From NCBI GenBank assembly GCA_002707765.1, contig PANV01000011.1:1-25115 (forward strand): 25,115 nucleotides of DNA. Reading direction: 5' to 3'. This stretch comes from Fidelibacterota bacterium. Lineage in GTDB: Bacteria > Fidelibacterota > Marinisomatia > SCGC-AAA003-L08 > D37C17. The notes under the pieces are model-generated. The model was not told the origin of the DNA. It saw only the letters and a program-made list of their open reading frames with translations, and did not search any database. Shown here one piece after another: positions 7,421 to 14,308 of the stretch. Within the stretch, counting starts at the first letter, position 1. Every line of letters starts with the position of its first letter. Both the position numbers and the translations under genes were made by a program.

Positions 7421-8289
7421 TTATTTTTTTTCCTAATTGTTTTCTCTATTAAGCTCCAAAGTTTTGAAGGTATTTTATCTAATCTGCTAAACTGTCCAGC
7501 ATTATAAATCCATTCTCCTCCATCAATTGTAATTATTTCACCTGTTATGTAAGCAGAATAATCAGAAAGTAAATAAGAGCACAAATTAGCAAGTTCAGCG
7601 TGTTCTCCAACTCTTTTAAGTGGGACTCTCTTCTTCAAATCTATAAATTTTGAAAAACCAGGAGGAACAAGCCTACTCCAGGCTCCTTTAGTTGGGAATG
7701 GTCCTGGAGCAACTGCATTACATCTTATATTATATTTTGCCCATTCAGCAGCAATTGATTTTGTAAATGTTAATACACCACCTTTTGCAGCTGCAGATGG
7801 AACGACGTAACCTGAGCCTGTCATGGCATAAGTGGTTGCGATATTTAAAATGTTACCGTCTATTTTATCTTTAATCCATTTTTTACCAAGTGTAATTGTA
7901 AAATTACAGGTTCCTTTTAAAACTATATCAATAATAACACTAAATGCATTTGTTGAAAGTCGCTCTGTAGGACTAATAAAATTACCTGCTGCGTTATTTA
8001 TAAGCATATCAATTTTACCAAATTTATCAAAACCCTCATTGATAACATTCTCAACATCATTGATTTCTCTAACATCACCAGCAACAAATAATGTAGAATC
8101 AGGATATTCTTTGTTAAACTCATTTGCAGTTTTTTCAATTACTTCTTTTTTTCTGCTCGTAATAATTAGTTTTGCTCCCAAACCTAAGAGATGATGTCCA
8201 ATAGATTTGCCTAAACCAGTTCCTCCACCAGTTATTAAAACTACTTTATTTTTAAAAGTATCTGATGGTAACATTTTATTAATATTCAT
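7417..8289 (-). CDS. SDR oxidoreductase resembling animal-type 2,4-dienoyl-CoA reductase
   Basis: This is a 290-residue classical short-chain dehydrogenase: cofactor loop GGGTGLG (21-27), NNAAG (98-102), catalytic Y154 and K169. The surrounding sequence closely follows the mitochondrial/peroxisomal 2,4-dienoyl-CoA reductase type, notably NAAGNFISPTERLS (99-112), TGSGYVVPSAAAKGGV (157-172), APGPFPTKGAWSRL (194-207) and a late DGGEW (256-260). The spacing of 15 residues between Tyr and Lys also matches that group. Members reduce 2,4-dienoyl-CoA with NADPH during breakdown of unsaturated fatty acids. The ATG at 8289 has a good ribosome site (GGAG, 5 bases away). It leads the queD-queC operon although it has no obvious role in deazaguanine synthesis; the linkage may be incidental. 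General SDR call very firm, DECR-like specificity probable. Confidence 0.88.
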   Translation of the reverse strand: MNINKMLPSDTFKNKVVLITGGGTGLGKSIGHHLLGLGAKLIITSRKKEVIEKTANEFNKEYPDSTLFVAGDVREINDVENVINEGFDKFGKIDMLINNAAGNFISPTERLSTNAFSVIIDIVLKGTCNFTITLGKKWIKDKIDGNILNIATTYAMTGSGYVVPSAAAKGGVLTFTKSIAAEWAKYNIRCNAVAPGPFPTKGAWSRLVPPGFSKFIDLKKRVPLKRVGEHAELANLCSYLLSDYSAYITGEIITIDGGEWIYNAGQFSRLDKIPSKLWSLIEKTIRKKNK

Positions 8290-8294
8290 ATTTG

Positions 8295-8298
8295 CTCC
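8295..8298 (-). promoter_or_regulatory. Ribosome binding site of the SDR gene
   Basis: GGAG on the minus strand, 5 bases before the ATG at 8289-8287. It supports that start codon and is one of the few clear Shine-Dalgarno sites in the window. Confidence 0.6.
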
Positions 8299-8319
8299 AA
8301 TTTCAACTTAATATCTTGT

Positions 8320-8325
8320 ATTATA
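8320..8325 (-). promoter_or_regulatory. Candidate -10 element for the SDR-queD-queC operon
   Basis: A consensus TATAAT on the minus strand, about 30 bases before the SDR start and upstream of its GGAG site, so the implied leader of about 20 bases would include the ribosome site. No good -35 hexamer sits 16-18 bases further up. In DNA this AT-rich a lone TATAAT is weak evidence. Confidence 0.3.
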
Positions 8326-8400
8326 GTATAAATAATAGATAGATTTCATGAAATAAATTATGAATAATATATCATTTTAATAAGTGGAGAATTAAAAAAA

Positions 8401-9849
8401 ATGCAAAGTCTTATCAATTTTACTACGTCAACTAAAACTTTAAAATCACATAAAACAGATTTAATGGTTTGTGGTTTATTTAAGGGTGAAAAATTTACAA
8501 ACTCTTTTGGTAAGAATGTAGACGATGCTATTTCAATTGAGTCATTTAAGGGCGATTATAACAAGAAAATTTTAGTTTATGGGGACAATTTAAAAAGAGT
8601 CTTAATTATTGGTCTAGGCAAGAAGAAAAATGCTACAAATTTAAGATTTAGAGAAATTGGTGCAGCTGTTGCAGGTTATGCTAATCAACTTAGTGTAAAA
8701 AATATTTCATTAGATTCTAAATCTTTAAAACTTGATAAAAATGAGCTCGCAGGATCATTATATGAAGGAATAGTCTTAGGTAATTATCAGTTTTTAGATT
8801 ATAAAACTATGGACTCTAAGCCAAATTCATTAAAAAAGGTTACTGTTGTTGGTCCATGTGATAAGAAAACTTTAGAAGCTTCGGTAGTTATTGCAAATAG
8901 TGTAAATTTTGCAAAAGATTTAGGTAATCATCCAGCTAATATACTAACACCTACTTATTTAGCTAATGAATCGAAGCGAATTTCTAAAGCAAAAAATATG
9001 AAATGTACAATTTTTGATGTCAGTAAATTTGAAAAAATGGGGTTAGGCAGTTTTTATGGTGTTGCTAGGGGAGCAAAAGAACCTGCAAAAATGATTATTG
9101 TTGAGTATAATGGCGGATCTAAATCTGATAAGCCGATTGCATTAGTTGGAAAGGGTTTAACATTCGATACTGGCGGAATTTCTTTGAAACCAGGTGCAAG
9201 AATGGATGAAATGAAATTTGATATGTGTGGAAGTGCAACTGTTATGGGTGTAATGAATGCAGTCTCGATACTACAGCCTAAGGTAAATATTCTATTTGCA
9301 ATAGGGTCCACAGAAAATATGCCTGGAAGTGATGCTCAAAGACCTGGTGATATTGTAACTGCATATAATGGAAAAACAATTGAGGTTTTAAACACAGATG
9401 CTGAGGGTAGATTAGTTTTAGCTGATGTTTTATCATATGTAAATAAAAATTATAAACCAAAGTTCATGATTGACTTTGCTACATTGACAGGCGCAGTTTT
9501 GGTTGCACTGGGCCATAGAGCAACAGGTTTAATGGGAAATGACGAAAAATTAATTAATAAAATTAAAAAATCAAGTGAAGCAACAGATGAAAAAGTTTGG
9601 GAACTTCCACTATGGCCAGAGTATTCAAAAGATATAAAAGGTAAATATGCTGATATTCAAAATTTAGGTAAAGCAGGTGCTGGAACAATTACTGCAGGTG
9701 CGTTTTTAAAAGAGTTTGTTGGAAATACTCCATGGTGTCACTTAGATATTGCTGGTACAGCTTGGGGACCAACAGAACCTAGTTATCAACCGAAAGTTGG
9801 TGCTACCGGTGTTGCAGTAAGGTTAATTTATCATTTAGTTAATAATTAG
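8401..9849 (+). CDS. pepA: Leucyl aminopeptidase (M17 family), PepA
   Basis: A cytosolic dizinc/manganese exopeptidase that releases N-terminal residues during peptide turnover. The 482-residue protein has an N-terminal alpha/beta domain (about 1-150) and a C-terminal catalytic domain. All metal and catalytic residues align by spacing with E. coli PepA (K270, D275, K282, D293, D352, E354, R356): K251 and D256 in GKGLTFDTGG, K263, D274, and D333, E335 and R337 in the family signature NTDAEGRLVLAD. The ATG at 8401 has a GGAG 11 bases upstream, rather far but usable. A tRNA gene begins 7 bases after the stop, with no terminator between, so the two may share a transcript. It diverges from the SDR operon. 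Confidence 0.96.
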   Translation: MQSLINFTTSTKTLKSHKTDLMVCGLFKGEKFTNSFGKNVDDAISIESFKGDYNKKILVYGDNLKRVLIIGLGKKKNATNLRFREIGAAVAGYANQLSVKNISLDSKSLKLDKNELAGSLYEGIVLGNYQFLDYKTMDSKPNSLKKVTVVGPCDKKTLEASVVIANSVNFAKDLGNHPANILTPTYLANESKRISKAKNMKCTIFDVSKFEKMGLGSFYGVARGAKEPAKMIIVEYNGGSKSDKPIALVGKGLTFDTGGISLKPGARMDEMKFDMCGSATVMGVMNAVSILQPKVNILFAIGSTENMPGSDAQRPGDIVTAYNGKTIEVLNTDAEGRLVLADVLSYVNKNYKPKFMIDFATLTGAVLVALGHRATGLMGNDEKLINKIKKSSEATDEKVWELPLWPEYSKDIKGKYADIQNLGKAGAGTITAGAFLKEFVGNTPWCHLDIAGTAWGPTEPSYQPKVGATGVAVRLIYHLVNN

Positions 9850-9856
9850 TTTCAAA

Positions 9857-9930
9857 GGCGGCGTAGCTCAGTTGGTTAGAGCACCGGAATCATAATCCGG
9901 GTGTCCGGGGTTCGAGTCCCTGCGCCGCCA
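9857..9930 (+). tRNA. tRNA-Met (anticodon CAU)
   Basis: A full cloverleaf of 74 bases: acceptor GGCGGCG pairs perfectly with CGCCGCC, D-stem GCTC/GAGC, anticodon stem CCGGA/TCCGG enclosing the loop ATCATAA (anticodon CAT), variable loop GTGTC and T-arm CGGGG-TTCGAGT-CCCTG with one G-T pair. The discriminator is A, followed by CAT, so the CCA end is not encoded and must be added after transcription. The first pair is G-C, and the anticodon stem lacks the three G-C pairs of initiator tRNA, so it is not fMet. An elongator Met identity fits better than Ile2 (CAU read with lysidine), judged from the GGC...GCC acceptor, but that distinction is not certain. A run of six T follows 3 bases after the gene. 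Confidence 0.96.
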
Positions 9931-9960
9931 CATTTTTTGTATAAAATCAACTCTTCAGAT

Positions 9961-9965
9961 AGGAG
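9961..9965 (+). promoter_or_regulatory. Ribosome binding site deciding a TTG start
   Basis: AGGAG lies 6 bases before the TTG at 9972. No ATG occurs at the right place before the signal peptide, so this site supports TTG initiation of the lipoprotein gene. Confidence 0.65.
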
Positions 9966-9971
9966 AATATT

Positions 9972-10361
9972 TTGAAAACATTTTTATTACTTTCTATCAT
10001 TTTATTATTCTCATGTTCAACAAATCAAAATATTGAAAAATCTTTTTACGATAACAATCAAATGAGATATTCATTTGAGAAAGAAAATGGAAAAAAACAT
10101 GGATTGTCTAAATATTGGGACGAGGAAGGTAATATTATTAATACTGTTGAATATTTTTACGGAAAAATACATGGTGAGTGGATTAGATACTATTCAAATG
10201 GTAGAATAAAATCTATAACTATGTATGAGTTTGATAAAAAAAATGGATACGAAAAAACCTTTTATGAGAATGGTAATATAAAATCAAAAGTTTTATACAA
10301 AGATGATAAAAAGGTATCCGAGGTGAGTCGTTGGAATGAAAATGGAATTTTGATGAATTAA
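9972..10361 (+). CDS. Small lipoprotein with MORN/YwqK-type repeats
   Basis: The 129-residue product starts with a lipoprotein signal: MKTFLL, a hydrophobic core, then LFSC with the modifiable cysteine at C15. The mature part is about four copies of a roughly 23-residue repeat of the type Y-x-NG-x-I-x(5)-Y-x-(G/D)-K-x-(H/N)-G, seen at KKHGLSKYWDEEGNI, KIHGEWIRYYSNGRI, KKNGYEKTFYENGNI and a degenerate last copy ending in RWNENGI. This is the pattern of MORN-like proteins often annotated 'YwqK family antitoxin'; despite that label no toxin is adjacent and no antitoxin role is supported. It is probably an outer- or inner-membrane-anchored periplasmic protein of unknown function. It begins with TTG behind a strong AGGAG, 41 bases after the tRNA, and is followed 24 bases later by selO. 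Confidence 0.85.
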   Translation: MKTFLLLSIILLFSCSTNQNIEKSFYDNNQMRYSFEKENGKKHGLSKYWDEEGNIINTVEYFYGKIHGEWIRYYSNGRIKSITMYEFDKKNGYEKTFYENGNIKSKVLYKDDKKVSEVSRWNENGILMN

Positions 10362-10385
10362 TACTATCTTCATTGTAATAATCAT

Positions 10386-11834
10386 ATGAAAACTACAAAC
10401 GAAAACTGGAGCCTTCAAAATAGTTATATAGAACTTCCAAGTTCTTTCTATAAGAAAGTTAAACCCAGTAAAGTTAAAAATCCTAAATTAGTATATTTTA
10501 ATAGAAAGCTTTCAAAACAGTTAAATTTAGAATTTCTAAATAATGATTTTAGTAAGATTACTGGTTATTTATCAGGAAATATCGTGCCGGATAACTCAAA
10601 TCCTATCGCACAAGCTTATGCAGGTCATCAATTTGGTCATTTTACTATGCTTGGAGATGGTAGAGCAATTTTACTTGGGGAACAAAAAGCTTCAGATGAC
10701 AGATTTTTTGATATTCAGCTTAAGGGATCTGGAAAAACTCCCTTTTCTAGAGCAGGTGATGGTAGAGCGACTTTGAGTTCTATGCTTAGAGAATATTTAA
10801 TGAGTGAGTCAATGCATTTTTTAAATATTCCAACCACTAGAAGTTTAGCGGTTATTAATACTGGTGAAAGGGTATTTCGAGAAAAAATTAATATTGGTGG
10901 GATATTAAGCAGAGTTTCATCAAGTCACATAAGAGTAGGAACTTTTGAATACGCAAAACATTTTTGTTCAGAAAATGATTTTAAAGATTTTATCGATTAT
11001 GTTATCAAACGATATTATCCAGATATATCAAGTAGTAATTCACCATGTACTGATTTATTGAAGACAGTTATGAGAATACAAATTGATTTAGTTATTAGTT
11101 GGATTAGAGTAGGATTTATACATGGAGTCATGAATACAGATAATATGAGTATTACTGGAGAGACAATTGATTATGGACCTTGCGCGTTCATGAATAAATA
11201 TAATCCAAAAACCGTTTTTAGTTCAATCGATAGATATGGTAGATATGCTTTTGGAAACCAGCACAAAATAGCTTATTGGAACTTATCAGTTTTTGCAGGT
11301 ACTCTTTTACCCTTTATTCATAAAGATCAGAATGAAGCTATTGATTTAGCTCAAAGTATATTAGACGAATTTTCTTCTTATTTTACAAATAATTGGTATA
11401 GAATGATGTTTAGTAAAATTGGAATAACAAATCCTGAAAAATCAGATGAGAAATTTATTAATGATTTATTAGAGCTTATGGAGTTACATAACGCAGATTA
11501 TACGAATACATTTTTAAGTTTAACATTAAATGAATCAAATAAAGATTTATTATTCCAATCTCCTGATTTTAAAAATTGGTTAAAAAAGTGGAAAGATAGA
11601 GTTAAAAATGATAAAAATAGTCAGATAATTATGAAAAAGAACAATCCTATTTATATTCCAAGAAATCATTTAGTAGAATCTGCATTAAATAATGCAATAA
11701 ATGGTAATAAAGAAGAGTTTGATAAAATATTACATCAAATGTCTAATACGTATGAATATGATGTAAAACTCGATAAGTTTCAAACTACTCCTGATGGATT
11801 TGATGAAACTTATAAAACATTTTGTGGAACCTAA
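10386..11834 (+). CDS. selO: Protein adenylyltransferase SelO (YdiU/UPF0061 family)
   Basis: SelO is a pseudokinase-fold enzyme that transfers AMP from ATP to Ser, Thr or Tyr of target proteins, linked to redox stress in E. coli. The 482-residue length is close to E. coli SelO (478). Family landmarks are present in order: AYAGHQFGHF (77-86), GDGRAILLGE (90-99), DIQLKGSGKTPFSRAGDGRA (109-128) with the ATP-binding K113, NTGERV (158-163), HGVMNTDNMSI (246-256) with the catalytic D252 and N253, DYGPCAF (262-268) with the metal-binding D262, and GRYAFGNQ (285-292). The C-terminus reads CGT, so the near-terminal redox cysteine (selenocysteine in animals) is C480. No Shine-Dalgarno is visible before the ATG. 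The gene lies between the lipoprotein and the nucleoside phosphorylase with gaps of 24 and 59 bases. Confidence 0.95.
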   Translation: MKTTNENWSLQNSYIELPSSFYKKVKPSKVKNPKLVYFNRKLSKQLNLEFLNNDFSKITGYLSGNIVPDNSNPIAQAYAGHQFGHFTMLGDGRAILLGEQKASDDRFFDIQLKGSGKTPFSRAGDGRATLSSMLREYLMSESMHFLNIPTTRSLAVINTGERVFREKINIGGILSRVSSSHIRVGTFEYAKHFCSENDFKDFIDYVIKRYYPDISSSNSPCTDLLKTVMRIQIDLVISWIRVGFIHGVMNTDNMSITGETIDYGPCAFMNKYNPKTVFSSIDRYGRYAFGNQHKIAYWNLSVFAGTLLPFIHKDQNEAIDLAQSILDEFSSYFTNNWYRMMFSKIGITNPEKSDEKFINDLLELMELHNADYTNTFLSLTLNESNKDLLFQSPDFKNWLKKWKDRVKNDKNSQIIMKKNNPIYIPRNHLVESALNNAINGNKEEFDKILHQMSNTYEYDVKLDKFQTTPDGFDETYKTFCGT

Positions 11835-11893
11835 CTATCTAGATTTAGTATCTTTGTTTGACTTAGTTAGATATTAATAGGTAAAAAATATTT

Positions 11894-13117
11894 ATGATTG
11901 ATTTTCTAGAACTCATTAAGTACAAAAAAAATAATAAATTTTATAACTCAAAAGAAATCAGTTTTATAGTGCAGTCATATTTAAATGATCAAATAGATGA
12001 TCATAGTATGACTTTATGGCTAAAAGAGATTTTTAAATATGGAATGAATATTGATGAAACAGCGCTTTATACCGAATCAATAATTAATTCCGGTAAAAAA
12101 GTTGAATTTGATAGCCTTGATGGATATGTTATTGATAAACATTCAACAGGAGGTGTAGGGGATAAGGTCTCTTTAATTCTAGGTCCTATTTTAGTTGCAT
12201 GTGGGTGCTTCGTTCCCATGGTAGTCGGTAGACATTTAGGTCATACAGGTGGTACTTTAGATAAACTTGAATCTATACCTGGATATAATGGGTTAATTAA
12301 TTTAGATAAATTTAAAAAAATTGTAAAAAAAGTAGGCATCTCAATAATTGGGCAAACCAATGAAATTTGTCCAGCTGATCGTAAAATTTATTCGTTAAGA
12401 GATAAAACCAATACTATTGCATCCTTACCACTTATATGTGGAAGTATAATGAGTAAGAAAATATCTGAAGGTATTCATGGTTTAGTATTAGATATTAAAT
12501 TTGGGAATGGTGCTTTTTTAGAAACTAAGAAAGATGGTCAAAGATTAGGGAAATTATTATCTTTGATTGGCAAAAAGTTTAATGTTGATGTGAAATATTT
12601 GGGTACCGATATGAATCAACCTCTAGGAAATTTCTCCGGACTAAATTGCGAAGTAATTGAATCAATTAATTGCCTTAAGGGTCGAGGACCAGATGATTTA
12701 ATGGATGTTGTTTTTGAACTTGGTAGGATTGCATGTTCACTTGCAAAAATAGATAATTCAAAACAAAAAATGATTGATGTTATTAATAATGGTAAAGCAT
12801 ATGAGATTTTTGAAAAGATGGTATATGAACATGGTGGAGATATTAATAGGATTAATTGTGATTATACAGATTGTATTGATATTAAAACTAATGAATCTGG
12901 GAATATTGAATTTATTGATACAAAAAAAATTGGAGATGCTGTTAATTATATTAATAAATTAAAAGGTACTAGAGATAATAGTTCAGGTGCTGAATTTTTA
13001 AAAAAAAATAATGACAAAGTAAGCAAAGGAGATGTGATTTTAAGACTCTTTTCCAATGATTTAAATAAGTTAAAAATTGCAGAGAGATTAGTTAGGAGAT
13101 CATATATAATTAAATAA
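11894..13117 (+). CDS. deoA: Thymidine/pyrimidine-nucleoside phosphorylase
   Basis: The enzyme splits pyrimidine nucleosides with phosphate to base plus (deoxy)ribose-1-phosphate, for nucleoside salvage. The 407-residue protein is slightly shorter than the usual 430-440 but ends normally. It has the glycosyltransferase-family-3 layout: helical N-domain, DKHSTGGVGDKVS (81-93) carrying K82, H83 and S84, GHTGGTLDKLESIPG (116-130) with T121, LRD with R169, and SIMSKK (184-189) with S184 and K188 for the base. Against E. coli thymidine phosphorylase these align at a constant offset of two. The loop normally reading SGRGLGHTGG here reads VGRHLGHTGG, so the phosphate-contacting serine (E. coli S113) is V111 and a conserved glycine is H114. 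Phosphorolytic identity is likely; the preferred nucleoside is open. Confidence 0.9.
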   Translation: MIDFLELIKYKKNNKFYNSKEISFIVQSYLNDQIDDHSMTLWLKEIFKYGMNIDETALYTESIINSGKKVEFDSLDGYVIDKHSTGGVGDKVSLILGPILVACGCFVPMVVGRHLGHTGGTLDKLESIPGYNGLINLDKFKKIVKKVGISIIGQTNEICPADRKIYSLRDKTNTIASLPLICGSIMSKKISEGIHGLVLDIKFGNGAFLETKKDGQRLGKLLSLIGKKFNVDVKYLGTDMNQPLGNFSGLNCEVIESINCLKGRGPDDLMDVVFELGRIACSLAKIDNSKQKMIDVINNGKAYEIFEKMVYEHGGDINRINCDYTDCIDIKTNESGNIEFIDTKKIGDAVNYINKLKGTRDNSSGAEFLKKNNDKVSKGDVILRLFSNDLNKLKIAERLVRRSYIIK

Positions 13118-13131
13118 AAATGATTTATTTA
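13111..13131. terminator. Possible AT-only bidirectional terminator hairpin
   Basis: A perfect 8-base inverted repeat (TAAATAAA / TTTATTTA) with a 5-base loop lies between two convergent genes and overlaps the stop of the phosphorylase gene. It has no G-C pairs, so it would be a weak hairpin, and such repeats arise easily in DNA this AT-rich. Its position at a convergent junction is the only reason to call it. Confidence 0.3.
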
Positions 13132-13497
13132 CTAAATCCATGTTTCTTTGTCGACTGTTAAATCACTCTCTGCATCACCAGTATTAATTACACCTTTAGG
13201 TTCAATAATAAGAATTTTACATTCTTTTTCTGCGAAAGGCTTATGTTCAACACCTTTGGGGACAACAAACATTTCACCTTTAGATAATTTTACTTTATTA
13301 TCTTTAAATTTTATGACCATCTCTCCCTCAATTACTAAAAAAGTTTCATCTGTATCTGTATGATTATGCCATATGAATTCACCTTTGATTTTAACGACTT
13401 TAAACTGATAATCATTCATCTCTGCAATAATTTTAGGAGACCAATGTTGTGTAAATTTTGAAAATTTTTCTTTTAAATTGATTTTTTTTGAGGACAT
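13132..13497 (-). CDS. Small single-domain cupin protein
   Basis: With the start at the ATG 13497-13495 the product is 121 residues. That ATG follows an excellent AAAGGAG at a 5-base spacing and lies 19 bases after the methyltransferase stop. A longer reading from 13557 would overlap that gene and has no ribosome site, so I reject it. Cupin motif 1 is G39-x4-H44-N-H46-x4-E51-x6-G58 and motif 2 is G74-x5-P80-x-G82-x2-H85, giving a complete three-His/one-Glu metal site. The protein is cytosolic, with no signal peptide. Such small cupins (mannose-6-phosphate-isomerase-like or dioxygenase-like) have many functions, and the substrate cannot be inferred. It is the last gene of the aceE-aceF-lpd-methyltransferase run. 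Confidence 0.9.
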   Translation of the reverse strand: MSSKKINLKEKFSKFTQHWSPKIIAEMNDYQFKVVKIKGEFIWHNHTDTDETFLVIEGEMVIKFKDNKVKLSKGEMFVVPKGVEHKPFAEKECKILIIEPKGVINTGDAESDLTVDKETWI

Positions 13498-13502
13498 TTT
13501 AT

Positions 13503-13508
13503 CTCCTT
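13503..13508 (-). promoter_or_regulatory. Ribosome binding site that fixes the cupin start
   Basis: AAGGAG on the minus strand, 5 bases before the ATG at 13497-13495. It selects this start over a longer in-frame one 60 bases upstream. Confidence 0.75.
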
Positions 13509-13516
13509 TAAAATAA

Positions 13517-14308
13517 TTATTTTCTAGCAAAAAGGTTATATAAACTAGTTTTTTCAAGAGCAGGTTCTTGAATGATTTTAATTTTAAATCCTAATTTTTT
13601 TAATTTATTCTCGATGTATTTTAAACGACCATCAATATTATTTATCTCAATAATTAACTGATGTATTATTGACCAATTCTCTTTATTGATTCCATTAATA
13701 ACTTTATGTTCATTTCCTTCGCAGTCAATTTTTAAAAGATCTATTTTTTTTAGTGATAATTCTTCAATTACTTTAGAAAGTGGTTTAAGTTTACAATTAA
13801 TTTTTTTCTTATTTCTTACAAGATTTTTTACGAAAAAAGAGTAGGTGAATTTTGGTATGAATTTTTTCCACCACCAATTTGAAGGAGCATTCTGCATACT
13901 ACCATCAAATGCCTTAATCAAATCTTTTTTAGAATTCCATATTTCATCATTAGAACTAGATAAAGCAGGTGCATTTGGGAAATATATCATATCTATTGAT
14001 TCATTTTTATCTGAAATTCCAAAATTATAAGATTTAAAGTTTTTGTTGTTACTCAAATTTGTATTAGCCTTTAGAACTGAATAAATATCTTCTATAGGTT
14101 CAAAAGAATGAATGTTAATTGTTGGATGTTTTCTAGATAATTCTAAACCAAGAATACCAATATTTGCTCCTATATCAATTATTGTATCTGCTTTTTCAAT
14201 AGTAATAAAGTCACCAAAATATCCGTTGATATGCTCATGGAGCATTTGAGCTTCAAGAGAATTTATGCAAAAAATGGTATTACCATTAATTAAAGTTGTT
14301 TTTTTCAA
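13517..14308 (-). CDS. FkbM-family SAM-dependent methyltransferase
   Basis: This is a 263-residue Rossmann methyltransferase. The SAM loop is DIGANIGILGL (45-55), followed by an acidic strand end at SFEP (68-71), and the FkbM-type KIDLLKIDCEGNEHKVI lies at 188-204. FkbM proteins usually O-methylate sugars, lipids or natural products. Residues about 106-170 form an insert rich in Trp, Phe and Lys that may shape the acceptor site. The start is a TTG whose last two bases begin the TGA of lpd (4-base TTGA overlap); a stop codon lies two codons upstream in frame, so no earlier start exists. That overlap implies translational coupling to lpd, which is odd because a methyltransferase has no known place in the pyruvate dehydrogenase complex. 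The acceptor is unknown. Confidence 0.88.
   Translation of the reverse strand: MKKTTLINGNTIFCINSLEAQMLHEHINGYFGDFITIEKADTIIDIGANIGILGLELSRKHPTINIHSFEPIEDIYSVLKANTNLSNNKNFKSYNFGISDKNESIDMIYFPNAPALSSSNDEIWNSKKDLIKAFDGSMQNAPSNWWWKKFIPKFTYSFFVKNLVRNKKKINCKLKPLSKVIEELSLKKIDLLKIDCEGNEHKVINGINKENWSIIHQLIIEINNIDGRLKYIENKLKKLGFKIKIIQEPALEKTSLYNLFARK

Noticed and set aside
7832..8194. A 120-codon open frame on the plus strand opposite the SDR gene
   Set aside because: Antisense to a strongly conserved SDR; no start signal or family features.
9857..9930. Reading the CAU tRNA as initiator fMet or as Ile2
   Set aside because: The G-C first pair and the lack of three G-C pairs at the anticodon stem base exclude fMet; the acceptor sequence favours Met over Ile2, though this is not absolute.
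9972..10361. Toxin-antitoxin system on the strength of YwqK-type repeats
   Set aside because: No toxin gene is adjacent and the protein is a lipoprotein; the family name alone is not evidence.
11163..11230. SelO lacks the cysteine that pairs with the C-terminal cysteine in E. coli
   Set aside because: The segment reading GPCAFMN then VFSSID is, as I recall, a common bacterial SelO variant, so I do not treat it as unusual.
13498..13557. Upstream extension of the cupin to a 141-residue protein
   Set aside because: It overlaps the methyltransferase gene by 41 bases, has no ribosome site and adds no family-conserved sequence; the internal ATG has an ideal AAAGGAG.
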